Shown: piece after piece, positions 18,283 through 29,164 of the stretch
Position numbering within the stretch: position 1 is the first letter of the stretch
Layout of the letters: every line of letters starts with the position of its first letter
Translations under genes and position numbers: made by a program
Notes under the pieces: model-generated
What the model was told of the DNA's origin: nothing
The model's input: only the letters and a program-made list of their open reading frames with translations
Databases searched by the model: none
Assembly (NCBI GenBank): GCA_016287245.1
Contig: JAEEWG010000001.1
Location: 359,761-414,566 of the forward strand
Length of the DNA: 54,806 bases
Origin: Clostridia bacterium
GTDB lineage: Bacteria; Bacillota; Clostridia; Saccharofermentanales; Saccharofermentanaceae
Direction: 5' to 3'

Positions 18283-19809
18283 TTACAAATGACGTCTTCT
18301 GCGGTAGATATAGATGCCACAGATCAGGGTGCCGAGCGGAATGACGGTCATGATGATCGTCGCCCACGCAGTTGCCGAAGAAGCGGAAAGCGGTTTTTGA
18401 AGAATATAGCTCGGAACTGTTCTTTTCGGAACAATGACGTTTTCGACCTCGATCGGGCAGATGCTGACGAGCATGCGACGGATAAACTGCGCATTGTTAT
18501 CGTCCAGTGTCTGCAGGCTATAGTAGTCATCCGAGGTAAAAGATTTCGTACCGATCAGAAGAAGACTCGGTCTTTCCTCCTGGGTCCCAAGAGAAGTATT
18601 CTGGCAGAGCATCGCGACCGGATACATGCCGGCTGTCACATCCGAATTGATCTCCGAATCTTCAAAATCAATGCTTGCCGTCTTCGATGTTACGACCAGA
18701 TTCGTGACCTTGAGATTGGAGGACTTATCCAGGTACATCTTGATATAACGGCATTTCTCGACAACATAACTGTCCGGAAGGAAAGCGTTCTGCGCGACAT
18801 TTTCTTCCGTTACGGCGATCGAAGAATACGGATCATCCACATTTTTCAGATATGTGACATCATTTTCGTGAAGAAGTCCCTGTTCCATGGTCGCGCCCAT
18901 GTAGCGGGTCACTTCGTTGAGGTTCGTATATGAAACGTTCTTATTCGTATCGTAATCATTGACGATCAGGACTTTTCCCATATTATCGAGATAACTCTTG
19001 ATCTGTTCCTTCTCCGTGAGTGTAATATCGTTCTGCGGCTGCAATATCATGAGCAGTTCGCAGTCATCCGGGATCGATGTATTACTGCCCGAAAGCGTGA
19101 GTTCGGATGTGGAAAAGCCCATAGACTTCAGGATCGTGTCCATGTTGTGATGAGAAGGAAGTCCGTGACCGCCAAGGTAGTAGGCATTGAGCGGACGGCT
19201 GGAGGAAACATAGACGATATTTCCCGTAAAGGTGTGCTCTACAAGGTTTGTGACCGGAAGCCATGCGCCGTAATACGAATACATATCCGCATCGTATTCA
19301 AAGCACGAAGACGGATCGATCGGGACCAGCCGGTCTCCGCATTTGACCACGTAGATATACTTCTGCAGATTATAAAAGTTATTCGGATCCAGCTCATTTA
19401 AGATGAAAGGATCCTCTTCCGGGTCGATATACTTCAATACGATCTTCCCGTCTCCCTTCGCCTCATAGTCATCCAGAAGAGGGAGAAAATACTCTCGAAG
19501 GGTCATATTCATATCGTTTCTATCGAAAAGACCTATGATCTCGACTTCCCGCTCGAGTGTTTTAAGATAATCTGCGGTCATGGAGCTGACGGTATTCGAT
19601 TTGACCGAGGACGTATCAAAAGTCAGCGGCTTATCGAGCGTCATGTCGATGATCAGGTTAAAGACGATCGCAATCGCGATCACCAGTACGACCGAGATAA
19701 TGGAGATGTTCTTTAAAGACTTGAATCTCTGGTCCATTGTGACCTTCGGCTTCATGGTCTTTACAGTCTTCTCCTGAAGGATACTTTCTCTTGCAGTTTT
19801 CTTCGCCAT
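18283..19809 (-). CDS. GldG-like auxiliary component of an ABC system
   Basis: A 508-residue membrane protein with one helix near the N-terminus (about residues 36-56, ISIISVVLVIAIAIVFNLII), a large extracytoplasmic domain, and a second helix at the C-terminus (AWATIIMTVIPLGTLICGIY). The domain shows YYLGGHGLPSHHNMDTILKS near residue 212 and a flavodoxin-like ELLMILQPQNDITLTEKEQI segment, typical of the GldG/ABC-type uncharacterised family. In Bacteroidetes the GldAFG set is linked to gliding; in clostridia the role is unknown. It lies between the permease gene (17 bases) and the DUF4340 gene (12 bases). Confidence 0.82.
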   Translation of the reverse strand: MAKKTARESILQEKTVKTMKPKVTMDQRFKSLKNISIISVVLVIAIAIVFNLIIDMTLDKPLTFDTSSVKSNTVSSMTADYLKTLEREVEIIGLFDRNDMNMTLREYFLPLLDDYEAKGDGKIVLKYIDPEEDPFILNELDPNNFYNLQKYIYVVKCGDRLVPIDPSSCFEYDADMYSYYGAWLPVTNLVEHTFTGNIVYVSSSRPLNAYYLGGHGLPSHHNMDTILKSMGFSTSELTLSGSNTSIPDDCELLMILQPQNDITLTEKEQIKSYLDNMGKVLIVNDYDTNKNVSYTNLNEVTRYMGATMEQGLLHENDVTYLKNVDDPYSSIAVTEENVAQNAFLPDSYVVEKCRYIKMYLDKSSNLKVTNLVVTSKTASIDFEDSEINSDVTAGMYPVAMLCQNTSLGTQEERPSLLLIGTKSFTSDDYYSLQTLDDNNAQFIRRMLVSICPIEVENVIVPKRTVPSYILQKPLSASSATAWATIIMTVIPLGTLICGIYIYRRRRHL

Positions 19810-19826
19810 AATCGTATCCCCCTTTC

Positions 19827-20609
19827 TCAGTTCTGACTCCAGCGTTTCTTCTCAAGAACGCGGTAGGTGATGTAAATAAATACAGCTGTAAAGCTCAGGC
19901 AGAACACCAGAGGGATCAGCTTAAACACACCCGAGGTATAGCAGTCTGTCTTGGAATAAGGATCAAACCATACGATGATGGAGCGAAGCCCCTCCCCTGC
20001 AGAATAGATCGCCGAATCAGAAAGACCGAACAGGTGCGTGAATTTAAGGAAAGACTTGAAGATATCCGAAAGCTGGGAAGCGATCGATGAAAGCATACTT
20101 AAGAAAAGAAGCACGACGAAGCAGACGACAGCGGACATGATCTGATTTTCGGTAAGCGCCGAAGTCAGCATGCCGATGGAGATAAAGAGCGCTGCCAGAA
20201 CAAGATATCCGAAGATCGCACCCCAGGTCGCCGAACTGACGAATCCGGAAAGGAGCACCGTAATGATCATGTGGAAAAAGACGCTGATGAGCATCAGGGC
20301 CTGAAGGGCGACCGCCGCCAGGAATTTACCGATGACCGCCTCTTTCATCGAAAAAGGCATCGTATAAAGAAGCACATCTGTACCGTTTCTTTTCTCTTCG
20401 GCAAAAAGTCTCATTGTAATGATCGGAATGAGGATAATGAAGAATGTCCGAAGATAAGCGATCTCCAGATTGATATTGACATAGGCGACCGTACTGGTCA
20501 GCATGCCGGTAAAGTAGTAGCCGCTGATCACACTCAGAAGGCAGATCGCGACCCAGCCCACCGGGGTGCGGAAATAAGATAGAAACTCTCGTTTAAATAC
20601 TGCAAACAT
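19827..20609 (-). CDS. ABC transporter permease (GldF/ABC-2 type)
   Basis: A 260-residue integral membrane protein with about six hydrophobic segments. The N-terminal FKREFLSYFRTPVGWVAICL and RLFAEEKRNGTDVLLYTMPFS near residue 62 are hallmark ABC-2 permease segments. It sits 12 bases after the ATPase and 17 bases before the GldG-like gene, so it is the membrane half of the same transporter. The cargo is unknown. The start is preceded by GAGGAGAGG. Confidence 0.87.
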   Translation of the reverse strand: MFAVFKREFLSYFRTPVGWVAICLLSVISGYYFTGMLTSTVAYVNINLEIAYLRTFFIILIPIITMRLFAEEKRNGTDVLLYTMPFSMKEAVIGKFLAAVALQALMLISVFFHMIITVLLSGFVSSATWGAIFGYLVLAALFISIGMLTSALTENQIMSAVVCFVVLLFLSMLSSIASQLSDIFKSFLKFTHLFGLSDSAIYSAGEGLRSIIVWFDPYSKTDCYTSGVFKLIPLVFCLSFTAVFIYITYRVLEKKRWSQN

Positions 20610-20621
20610 AACTTCCTCTCC

Positions 20622-21557
20622 TCACTTCTTGGCTGAAGTAATATCGGCAAATACATCTTCGAGCGAAGGTGCCATTGATTTAAATTCCAGGATCGGGGCC
20701 GACATGCGGGCCAGCGTAAAGAAAATGGACTTTCTCACATCAAGGCTTCCGTCAGCCATGACATCCATCTGCAATATCCCGTTCTTCTCAGAAAGCGCCG
20801 TGACCGACTTAATGCCCGGTACGGCACGCAGCGGCATCTGCAGATTCGAAAAAGACCCTTCGACAGTGACCAGATAGTGGGAATTTCCCTGCATCTGGGC
20901 CGAAAGTTCGATCGTCGGGGCATCCGCGGCGATCTTTCCGTTATTGATGATGATCACGCGGTCACAGATCGCCTGTACCTCGGAGAGGATATGCGAGCTG
21001 AAGATGATCGTGTGATTCTGCGCAAGACTTGAAATCAGTTTTCTGATCTCAATGACCTGATTCGGGTCGAGTCCGACTGTCGGCTCATCGAGGATGATCA
21101 CTTCCGGATTACCGATCAGAGTCTGAGCGATACCGACACGCTGGCGGTAGCCCTTGGACAGGTTATGGATCAGACGACCCGAGACGTTTCCGATATGGAC
21201 CATCTGCATGACGTTGGCGATCTGCTTTTTTCTTACATCCCTGGAGACCTTCTTCAGTTCACTGACATACTCGAGATACTCATAGACCGTCATGTCGAGG
21301 AACAGCGGCGGCAGCTCGGGCAGATACCCGATATTCTTCTTGGCCAGCTCCGGCTGCTCTAAAATATCATAGCCGTTGATCGTCACCTTGCCGCTCGTTG
21401 CCGAAAGGTATCCGGTGATGATATTCATGGTCGTCGTTTTACCCGCGCCGTTCGGCCCGAGGAACCCGAGGATCTCTCCCTGGTTGACAGTAAAAGAGAT
21501 GCCTCCGAGCGCTCTTTTATCGCCGTAAAACTTTACCAGATTGGATACTTCTATCAT
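20622..21557 (-). CDS. ABC transporter ATP-binding protein (GldA-like)
   Basis: A 311-residue ATPase: Walker A GPNGAGKTT at about residues 35-43, Q-loop YLPELPPLF, signature LSKGYRQRVGIAQ at about 133, Walker B VIILDEPTVGLDP at about 153, and a switch His in IIFSSHIL. A C-terminal extension of about 90 residues follows the nucleotide-binding domain, as in other ABC-2 exporters. The ATG overlaps the stop of the thioesterase gene in an ATGA arrangement, so translation is coupled. With the permease, GldG-like and DUF4340 proteins it forms a four-part complex. Confidence 0.93.
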   Translation of the reverse strand: MIEVSNLVKFYGDKRALGGISFTVNQGEILGFLGPNGAGKTTTMNIITGYLSATSGKVTINGYDILEQPELAKKNIGYLPELPPLFLDMTVYEYLEYVSELKKVSRDVRKKQIANVMQMVHIGNVSGRLIHNLSKGYRQRVGIAQTLIGNPEVIILDEPTVGLDPNQVIEIRKLISSLAQNHTIIFSSHILSEVQAICDRVIIINNGKIAADAPTIELSAQMQGNSHYLVTVEGSFSNLQMPLRAVPGIKSVTALSEKNGILQMDVMADGSLDVRKSIFFTLARMSAPILEFKSMAPSLEDVFADITSAKK

Positions 21558-22312
21558 GTAGTTTTCCTCCCTATGATCTCCGTGGTAAAGACATGTCTTC
21601 CGCTTTGGGCTTCAATGCCGTCCACGATGACCTTGTCCTCAACGAGGCAGCAGTAAAGCTGTACTTCTTCGCCCGGATGGACCTCCGAGGCATAATTGAT
21701 CGTAAGTTCAGTTATCGGATCTTCATGATCGATCAGGGTATAGGCGCAATCCTCGCTCCATGCGATGTAGCGCGTGTTATTGACGTGCATGTTCCTATCG
21801 ATCTCGCTATAGTCCGCATATCTGGTGAATTTTCTAAGATCCGCCCTCGTATCTTCCGGGATCGGCGAGATCTTACCGGCCTTTCTCGTCGAAGGCGTCG
21901 TGCAGGTAAAGACCTCCATGCCTGGGATAGATGTAGGACGTATCGGTCGGTGGTCACCCTGATGTGCGATCACCCATACCGAGGTAGCCGTTCCGATCCG
22001 GTTTTCGTCTTTATCAAAAATATCGAAATCTCTGCTGAAAAAGAGCCGTTCAAATCCCTGAGACCAGGTCCTGATATAGATCTCATCCTTCCACTTCGGG
22101 ATCTTCTCCATAGAGACCTTCATGCGCAGTAGAAGCCAGCAGGCAGAAAGCGCATCCATCTCCGGCGAACCGAAGCCGTGGTGTTCCGCATCGAGGCAGG
22201 CCGCTTCCTGCAGCATAGCAAAAAGACAATGGTAATGTAATCTGTCGTGAATATCCGTTTCAGGACCGATGATGGTAAAGCGATACAGGTTTTTCTCTTC
22301 TATATACTGCAT
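21554..22312 (-). CDS. Acyl-ACP thioesterase
   Basis: A 252-residue double hot-dog protein of the acyl-ACP thioesterase family (FatA/FatB-like bacterial members). The family signature is NMHVNNTRYIAW near residue 170, with the conserved N, H and second N; the N-terminal half has LHYHCLFAMLQEAA and the WSQGFERLFFSRDFDIFD segment. It would release fatty acids from acyl carrier protein in the cytosol. The ATG at 22312 has GGAGAG eight bases before it; longer readings overlap the previous gene. It overlaps the ABC ATPase start by four bases. A link between the thioesterase and the ABC system is possible but unproven. Confidence 0.88.
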   Translation of the reverse strand: MQYIEEKNLYRFTIIGPETDIHDRLHYHCLFAMLQEAACLDAEHHGFGSPEMDALSACWLLLRMKVSMEKIPKWKDEIYIRTWSQGFERLFFSRDFDIFDKDENRIGTATSVWVIAHQGDHRPIRPTSIPGMEVFTCTTPSTRKAGKISPIPEDTRADLRKFTRYADYSEIDRNMHVNNTRYIAWSEDCAYTLIDHEDPITELTINYASEVHPGEEVQLYCCLVEDKVIVDGIEAQSGRHVFTTEIIGRKTT

Positions 22313-22316
22313 CTTC

Positions 22317-22901
22317 TCACTCTCCGGTCTTACTCTTCCCTGCATTCGGACGCGAGGTAGGACGATACATCGTATTTCTCGGGTTATAGCGGAAGAACAC
22401 ATTCAGCATACGTTCATCCGGCTCGATCAGAAGGAGGACCTTTACAGATCCCATCTTCGTGCTTATATACCATTCATTATCCGGATCCGCTCCGGAGATG
22501 CAGTTGCCGTGAAGGACATCTCCCTTATCGAATTCCGAGATCGGATGACGCTCATCGTTTTTCTTCGCGACCATTTCGAAATCCCTCACCGATCCCGCAA
22601 AAAGATGGGAGCGGCGCTTCTTGCCGCGGATGATATCGATATTCAGTTCATCGTTAACGAGGCTGTACTCGTATTCCTTCTCGATCCCCGTAACCGAGAA
22701 ATAACAGAGAAACCCGATACCGAAAGAAAGCGCACCGGTAAGAAGGAAAAGATACGTGATCCCGAAAAACAGCGGGAGGATATTCACAAGAAGTATCGCG
22801 AGAATGGCGAGTATGACAAACAGTATCCGGCAGAATTTATCCTTGGATGTGATCTTCTTCTTAACGATCTTTTCGATGATCGTATCGTTATTGAACTGCA
22901 T
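22317..22901 (-). CDS. Two-helix membrane protein, unknown function
   Basis: I do not recognise this 194-residue protein with confidence. It has a short charged N-terminus, two hydrophobic segments (about residues 26-47 and 52-72, ILFVILAILAILLVNILPLF and LFLLTGALSFGIGFLCYFSV), then a soluble domain of about 110 residues with EYSLVNDELNIDIIRGKKRR and KVLLLIEPDERML. This layout is common in small clostridial proteins resembling a PH-like membrane family. The tail is basic and proline-rich. It ends four bases before the thioesterase start, so it is the first gene of the long minus-strand run. Confidence 0.6.
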   Translation of the reverse strand: MQFNNDTIIEKIVKKKITSKDKFCRILFVILAILAILLVNILPLFFGITYLFLLTGALSFGIGFLCYFSVTGIEKEYEYSLVNDELNIDIIRGKKRRSHLFAGSVRDFEMVAKKNDERHPISEFDKGDVLHGNCISGADPDNEWYISTKMGSVKVLLLIEPDERMLNVFFRYNPRNTMYRPTSRPNAGKSKTGE

Positions 22902-22911
22902 GTCATTTCTC

Positions 22912-22950
22912 CTTCACAAAAACAGAGGCCATGGCGATTGCCATAGCCTC
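22912..22950 (-). terminator. Intrinsic terminator after groEL
   Basis: On the minus strand a stem GAGGCTATGGC / GCCATGGCCTC with a short loop is followed by TGTTTTTGTG. It separates groES-groEL from the gene run beginning at 22901. Confidence 0.75.
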
Positions 22951-22975
22951 TCTATTTTATCATAAAAATGTCTGA

Positions 22976-24962
<1,987 letters not shown>

Positions 24963-24966
24963 ATCA

Positions 24967-24994
24967 ACTATAACACGAAACCGTCAGATGTCAA
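24967..24994 (-). promoter_or_regulatory. Sigma-A promoter of groES-groEL
   Basis: On the minus strand TTGACA (24994-24989) and TATAGT (24972-24967) with a 16-base spacer lead straight into the CIRCE element. Confidence 0.8.
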
Positions 24995-25027
24995 GACTAA
25001 TATCAAAGAAAGTCAAAAAAGACAAAA

Positions 25028-25060
25028 AATGAGGAGCCGCCATGCTGGCAACTCCTCATT
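25028..25060 (-). terminator. Intrinsic terminator after the LCP gene
   Basis: Stem AATGAGGAG / CTCCTCATT with inner GCC/GGC pairs. On the minus strand the stem is followed by a T-rich run, ending the LCP transcript upstream of groES. Confidence 0.7.
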
Positions 25061-25084
25061 TCTCACTTTTTATGTTGACTCTTC

Positions 25085-26392
25085 TTAAGAATCGGAATCA
25101 TGTTTCGGGGCCTTCGGGATCTCCTGTACAGGGTCGAAAGGATAGGTCTCGCCGTAGAAGAATTCCTGTACGAGCGGTACCATTCCGTTCCAGTCCGGAC
25201 GGATGCTCCACTCATTGGCGCGAACATCAGAGAACATTCCCTGGCGGTAATAACCTTCTACCGGAATACCCATGGTCTGAAGCTCCATGTCTCTTACCTT
25301 CGGCAGGAAGTCGAATACATAATCTTCGATCTCATCCTTGGAGATGTTGGTCGCGATCATGCGGAGAATATCATCAAGTGCAGAAAGCTTCGATGTTGTG
25401 CCGAGGTCGGTAAACTTCTTCAGAAGCTGATTTAAGACCTTGACCTGTCTTTCGGATCTTCCATAAACACCGTTTCCGACTTCACGGATACGGCTGTATG
25501 CCACCGCCTGACGGCCGTTCAGATGTACCATACCATACTCATTTAATGCGTACGTGCTCTCCGGATCACCTGCGATCTTGTTCTGCTCACGAAGGTTCGC
25601 ATTGAGTCCGCCCGGTTCATGGTACACTTCAGACTTCGTGACCTCAATGTCAATACCACCGACGGCATCGATTACTTTTTCCATATTATAGAAGTTTACG
25701 AATGCATAACCGTCGAGGATAATACGCAGATGGTTCTCAACGACCTTGGAAAGAAGTTCCGGTCCGCCGTAAGTCATCGCGGCGTTGATCTTCTGCGGCT
25801 TCTTATAGCCCGGGAAGTAGGCATAGCAGTCACGCTGGATCGTAACGAGTTTGATCGTACCTTCCTTATCATCCACGCTCATGACCATGATAACGTCAGC
25901 AAGGCTTCCGGAACCGTCATCTGTATATGTTCTGGAACGGCTGTCGATACCGATCAGCAGGAAGTTATGGATATGCTCTTCTTCGACCGGCGGATTATAG
26001 GTCTCCGATGTGTAGTCGGACATCGATACGACAGAACCTACCTCATCGATGAAGGTCGGGTTATCCACCTTGGAAATAAACTCGATCTGATCGAAAAGAT
26101 ACTCTTTGTACTTCAGATATCCGATATAAAGACCACCGGCAATGATCGCCAGTACCAGGAAGATCGGAAGTACGATACGAAGCATGACACGCTTGAATGT
26201 CCAAGGCTTTTTCTGCTTCTTCGGTTTCTTGACCTTCTCGGCGGGGACTACTTTCCCTTTAGCATCTACATGGGAAATCTGCTGTCCCGGTCTTCTCGAC
26301 AGTCTTGTCTCCGGGGCTCTGTTTCCCCCATTTTCATTTTTCACGTCTTGTTCCTTCTTTTCTTCTTTTTCCTTTTTCTCTTCTTCTTTCAT
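25085..26392 (-). CDS. LCP (LytR-CpsA-Psr) family cell-wall glycopolymer ligase
   Basis: Transfers undecaprenyl-linked glycopolymers (such as teichoic acid or capsule) onto peptidoglycan, outside the membrane. The 435-residue protein has a long charged N-terminus rich in E and K (residues 1-70), a membrane helix at about 71-93 (MLRIVLPIFLVLAIIAGGLYIGY), then the LCP domain: FLLIGIDSRSRT near residue 132, KLVTIQRDCYAYFPGYKKPQKINAA near 177, and YSRIREVGNGVYGRSERQVKVLN near 300, holding the arginines and aspartates of the active site. The ATG at 26392 has AGAGGG seven bases before it and is preferred to 26398. A TATAAT at 26449-26454 could belong to its own promoter. Confidence 0.92.
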   Translation of the reverse strand: MKEEEKKEKEEKKEQDVKNENGGNRAPETRLSRRPGQQISHVDAKGKVVPAEKVKKPKKQKKPWTFKRVMLRIVLPIFLVLAIIAGGLYIGYLKYKEYLFDQIEFISKVDNPTFIDEVGSVVSMSDYTSETYNPPVEEEHIHNFLLIGIDSRSRTYTDDGSGSLADVIMVMSVDDKEGTIKLVTIQRDCYAYFPGYKKPQKINAAMTYGGPELLSKVVENHLRIILDGYAFVNFYNMEKVIDAVGGIDIEVTKSEVYHEPGGLNANLREQNKIAGDPESTYALNEYGMVHLNGRQAVAYSRIREVGNGVYGRSERQVKVLNQLLKKFTDLGTTSKLSALDDILRMIATNISKDEIEDYVFDFLPKVRDMELQTMGIPVEGYYRQGMFSDVRANEWSIRPDWNGMVPLVQEFFYGETYPFDPVQEIPKAPKHDSDS

Positions 26393-26507
26393 TTCCATTC
26401 CCTCTTTTTGATCTCCTCAAATGCTCACAAATTCAGAGCACGCAGGTAATTATACCCCACATGCCCGGAAATATCATTACAATTCAGTAAGATTTTTAGG
26501 AGGGCCG

Positions 26508-27239
26508 TTATCCTACTGTAGCAGAAGGCTCCGAACTGGATTCTGACGCTGCCTCTGACTCCGTAGTTGCAGACGTTTCTCCCTGATCCGCCTCGGAAGT
26601 ATCAGGCGAAGATCCCGCCTGGGCATTCCCGCTTCCATTTACAGGAAGGTAATCAAGGATCCCAACGATATATTCCTCGAGCTTCTGCGAACCTCTCTGA
26701 GTACGCGTCAGGATCAGGTCGTTGGTATGGAAGAACGTAATCGCACCAAAATAGGTAACGATTCCAATAACAATAGCAAGAACTACGAGCTTGATCAGAA
26801 GGATCACGGTCACTCCGGATTTCTGCAGGAAGTCAGTCAAAGGTGTCTTCCTTCTCATCTTACTGTCAGGTGTGGACGCCATAAATTCAGCGATACGGAA
26901 TCTCGGGGAATCGATCTTCTCGAGGATAGAATGCTTCATGGTGGAAGCCGTATACTCGTCAAGATTCTTCTCCACCGGAGCCGAGTCGTTGATCACCGGA
27001 TATCGCGCCGCCAGCTCGTTGATATGATACTGCAGCGCATCCGAGAAATAGTAAATGACGTTATCTTCCGCAAGCTTGGCACGCTTGTGGTAAGTATCGA
27101 TAAAAGCACTCTCCACACACATTTCCGCACGGGTCGTGTCACGAAGGTTCTTGTATGCACAGCGATAAGCAAAGGCGGCATACATATCATAGAACTGTTC
27201 AATATTTTCACGGGTAAGTTTCTGATTCCATATATCCAT
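26508..27239 (-). CDS. Membrane-anchored protein with sigma-region-2-like N-terminus
   Basis: A 243-residue protein I do not know as a family. Residues about 8-60 (IEQFYDMYAAFAYRCAYKNL, then AFIDTYHKRAKL) read like region 2 of an ECF sigma factor, but no region 4 follows. A linker of about 80 residues leads to one membrane helix at about 144-168 (ILLIKLVVLAIVIGIVTYFG), after which a segment rich in S, T, E and A (residues about 205-243) lies outside. The topology puts the sigma-like part in the cytosol. It starts two bases after the stop of the sensor-MFS gene and is the last gene of that operon. Function unknown; direct DNA binding is unproven and may be lost. Confidence 0.68.
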   Translation of the reverse strand: MDIWNQKLTRENIEQFYDMYAAFAYRCAYKNLRDTTRAEMCVESAFIDTYHKRAKLAEDNVIYYFSDALQYHINELAARYPVINDSAPVEKNLDEYTASTMKHSILEKIDSPRFRIAEFMASTPDSKMRRKTPLTDFLQKSGVTVILLIKLVVLAIVIGIVTYFGAITFFHTNDLILTRTQRGSQKLEEYIVGILDYLPVNGSGNAQAGSSPDTSEADQGETSATTESEAASESSSEPSATVG

Positions 27240-27241
27240 AC

Positions 27242-29164
27242 TTACACCTCCCCGTCAGATCTGGGCATTGCCGGGCGATTCGGACGGTTCGCCGGACGCT
27301 GCGAAGAAGAATTATCCATGAGCATCAGGAGAGGATACGAAGAAGAGATCACAAACATGATCAGCGCAATGGCGATCATCGGAACTCTTACGCTTCCAAA
27401 GGAATTCGCGATACCGAAAGCTATGGCTCCTATCATGGTGCCACAGGTGAATGTACGCATCAGGATGACACGTGCGATCGGATGCTTGTCCTGACGGATC
27501 AGGGACTTATAGTAATCGAGGTAACCGAACTGGTGCAGTCCCTGGGAGAAACCTAAGAAGGTAACGCCGATGACCAGGACTTTTGCCGACGGAGAAAGTG
27601 CAAAGATAAGATAACCGATCGAGCTTAACATCGCACTCAGAGTTATCCTCGTCTTATGGGAGAAGAAATCTTCAAACCAGATGATAAGAAGCTTCATGAT
27701 CAGTTCGCCGCAAACGATCGCCAGCATATAGTAGAACGCAACTGTGGCAAGCGAGATGCGGACCTTCTCCAGATAATCCGGAATAAATACCAGGAAGAAC
27801 GAAAGCTGAACGCCCAGCGGGAAGATCGTGCTCCAGGCAAATGTACCGGACTTGGAGTTCTTAAGCGCATAGAAATAATTCGGCAGACGCACGATCGGCT
27901 CATTGGAAGGCGGACAGTGACGTACGAAGTACAGGACCTGAATAGCCACGACGAACAGGAAGAACGAAGAAACCATCAGGACGGTAAATAGACCGAATCT
28001 TTCGTAAAGGATGCCGCAGATAACGGCGCCGACAGATACACCCAGAACATTTCCTGTGTACTGGGTCTGATGGACTTTTCTCTCGGAAAACTCCGCCTGA
28101 CCCGAGCGCGAAGCATGCAGACGATACTCTCTCTGGAACTGGAACAGCATGCCCAGGAGGAAGCCGATCGGAAGCTGCATGAAAACGGTAAGGAACGGAA
28201 GATCCGCCAGACCGCAGATCAGCAAAAGGACGAAGGCGATCACAACAGAAACGATCACGGCAAGTCTCGACGTGAGCTTGCGGATCATGAGATCGCGAAG
28301 ATGTACGAATCGCCAGAAACCGAAAAGATAGAACAGACATGCGATGATGATCCAGATATGAAGAACCGCATCGCTGTCAAAATATCCCTTCATGGAATCC
28401 TTAAGATACGCGGAAAGCACGATCAGAGGCATCGAACAGCCGACACTCGAAAAGAAGGAAATGAGACGGAAAGTAGACATACCGTACATGACTGCTCTCG
28501 GAACATTTCTGTCCGGCTGCATGAAGATCGTATCGAAGAGTCTTCTCAGTTCTCCGTAGATCAGGGAGATCGCCACAGCAATGGAGATCATAGTAAATAC
28601 CCAGGAAAGGGACATGCCGTTTTCTGTTGCGACATAATCACTCTGGGGCTGCATCACCTCAACGATACCCGAGGCCGTTCCGTCCATGCGCAGGACCGGT
28701 GCGACCGATGTGACATACATTACATTCTTGTCTCTTCTATGGGTAACAATGATCTGCTGCTGCTCAAAGCATTCCATGTACTCCTCACCCGCACCGGAAA
28801 GCACATACTGCTTGCCGTCATCATAAGAGCGGTCTGAAGTATAAACACGAAGGAAGGAGTTTCCGGCCTTCACATAGACATTGACGATGTACTTCTTCTG
28901 CGTCTCATTCGCCGGAATTTCGAGCGGGACCGCCATCCCCTCGATCAGATCCTGTCCGGAAAGGACTACGGAAGCACTGGCGGTATAGGATGAAAGCGCT
29001 GTCTTTCTCTGGGACTGCAGAGCGGAGACATATACATTCGTAACAACGGAAGATACGACGAAAAGAACGACGAGTGCAGTGATCAGACAGAATCCGATCT
29101 GACTGGCGATCGCCTTTTTTCCCTTCGGCGCTTTGGTAAAATTCTCGATCAGGAAATCATTCAT
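27242..29164 (-). CDS. Membrane protein: extracellular sensor domain fused to MFS-type transporter
   Basis: A 640-residue protein. The N-terminus has a helix at about residues 20-46, then about 135 outside residues with a Cache-like feel (VNVYVKAGNSFLRVYTSD; YVTSVAPVLRMDGTASGIVEVM), then a helix at about 190-208. From about 220 the protein is a set of roughly 12 hydrophobic segments arranged like a major facilitator transporter, ending in a basic Pro/Asn-rich tail. A sensor joined to a transporter of this kind is unusual. It overlaps the small sensor gene upstream in an ATGA arrangement and is followed after two bases by the sigma-like gene. No metal- or sugar-specific motif is seen; substrate unknown. 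Confidence 0.7.
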   Translation of the reverse strand: MNDFLIENFTKAPKGKKAIASQIGFCLITALVVLFVVSSVVTNVYVSALQSQRKTALSSYTASASVVLSGQDLIEGMAVPLEIPANETQKKYIVNVYVKAGNSFLRVYTSDRSYDDGKQYVLSGAGEEYMECFEQQQIIVTHRRDKNVMYVTSVAPVLRMDGTASGIVEVMQPQSDYVATENGMSLSWVFTMISIAVAISLIYGELRRLFDTIFMQPDRNVPRAVMYGMSTFRLISFFSSVGCSMPLIVLSAYLKDSMKGYFDSDAVLHIWIIIACLFYLFGFWRFVHLRDLMIRKLTSRLAVIVSVVIAFVLLLICGLADLPFLTVFMQLPIGFLLGMLFQFQREYRLHASRSGQAEFSERKVHQTQYTGNVLGVSVGAVICGILYERFGLFTVLMVSSFFLFVVAIQVLYFVRHCPPSNEPIVRLPNYFYALKNSKSGTFAWSTIFPLGVQLSFFLVFIPDYLEKVRISLATVAFYYMLAIVCGELIMKLLIIWFEDFFSHKTRITLSAMLSSIGYLIFALSPSAKVLVIGVTFLGFSQGLHQFGYLDYYKSLIRQDKHPIARVILMRTFTCGTMIGAIAFGIANSFGSVRVPMIAIALIMFVISSSYPLLMLMDNSSSQRPANRPNRPAMPRSDGEV

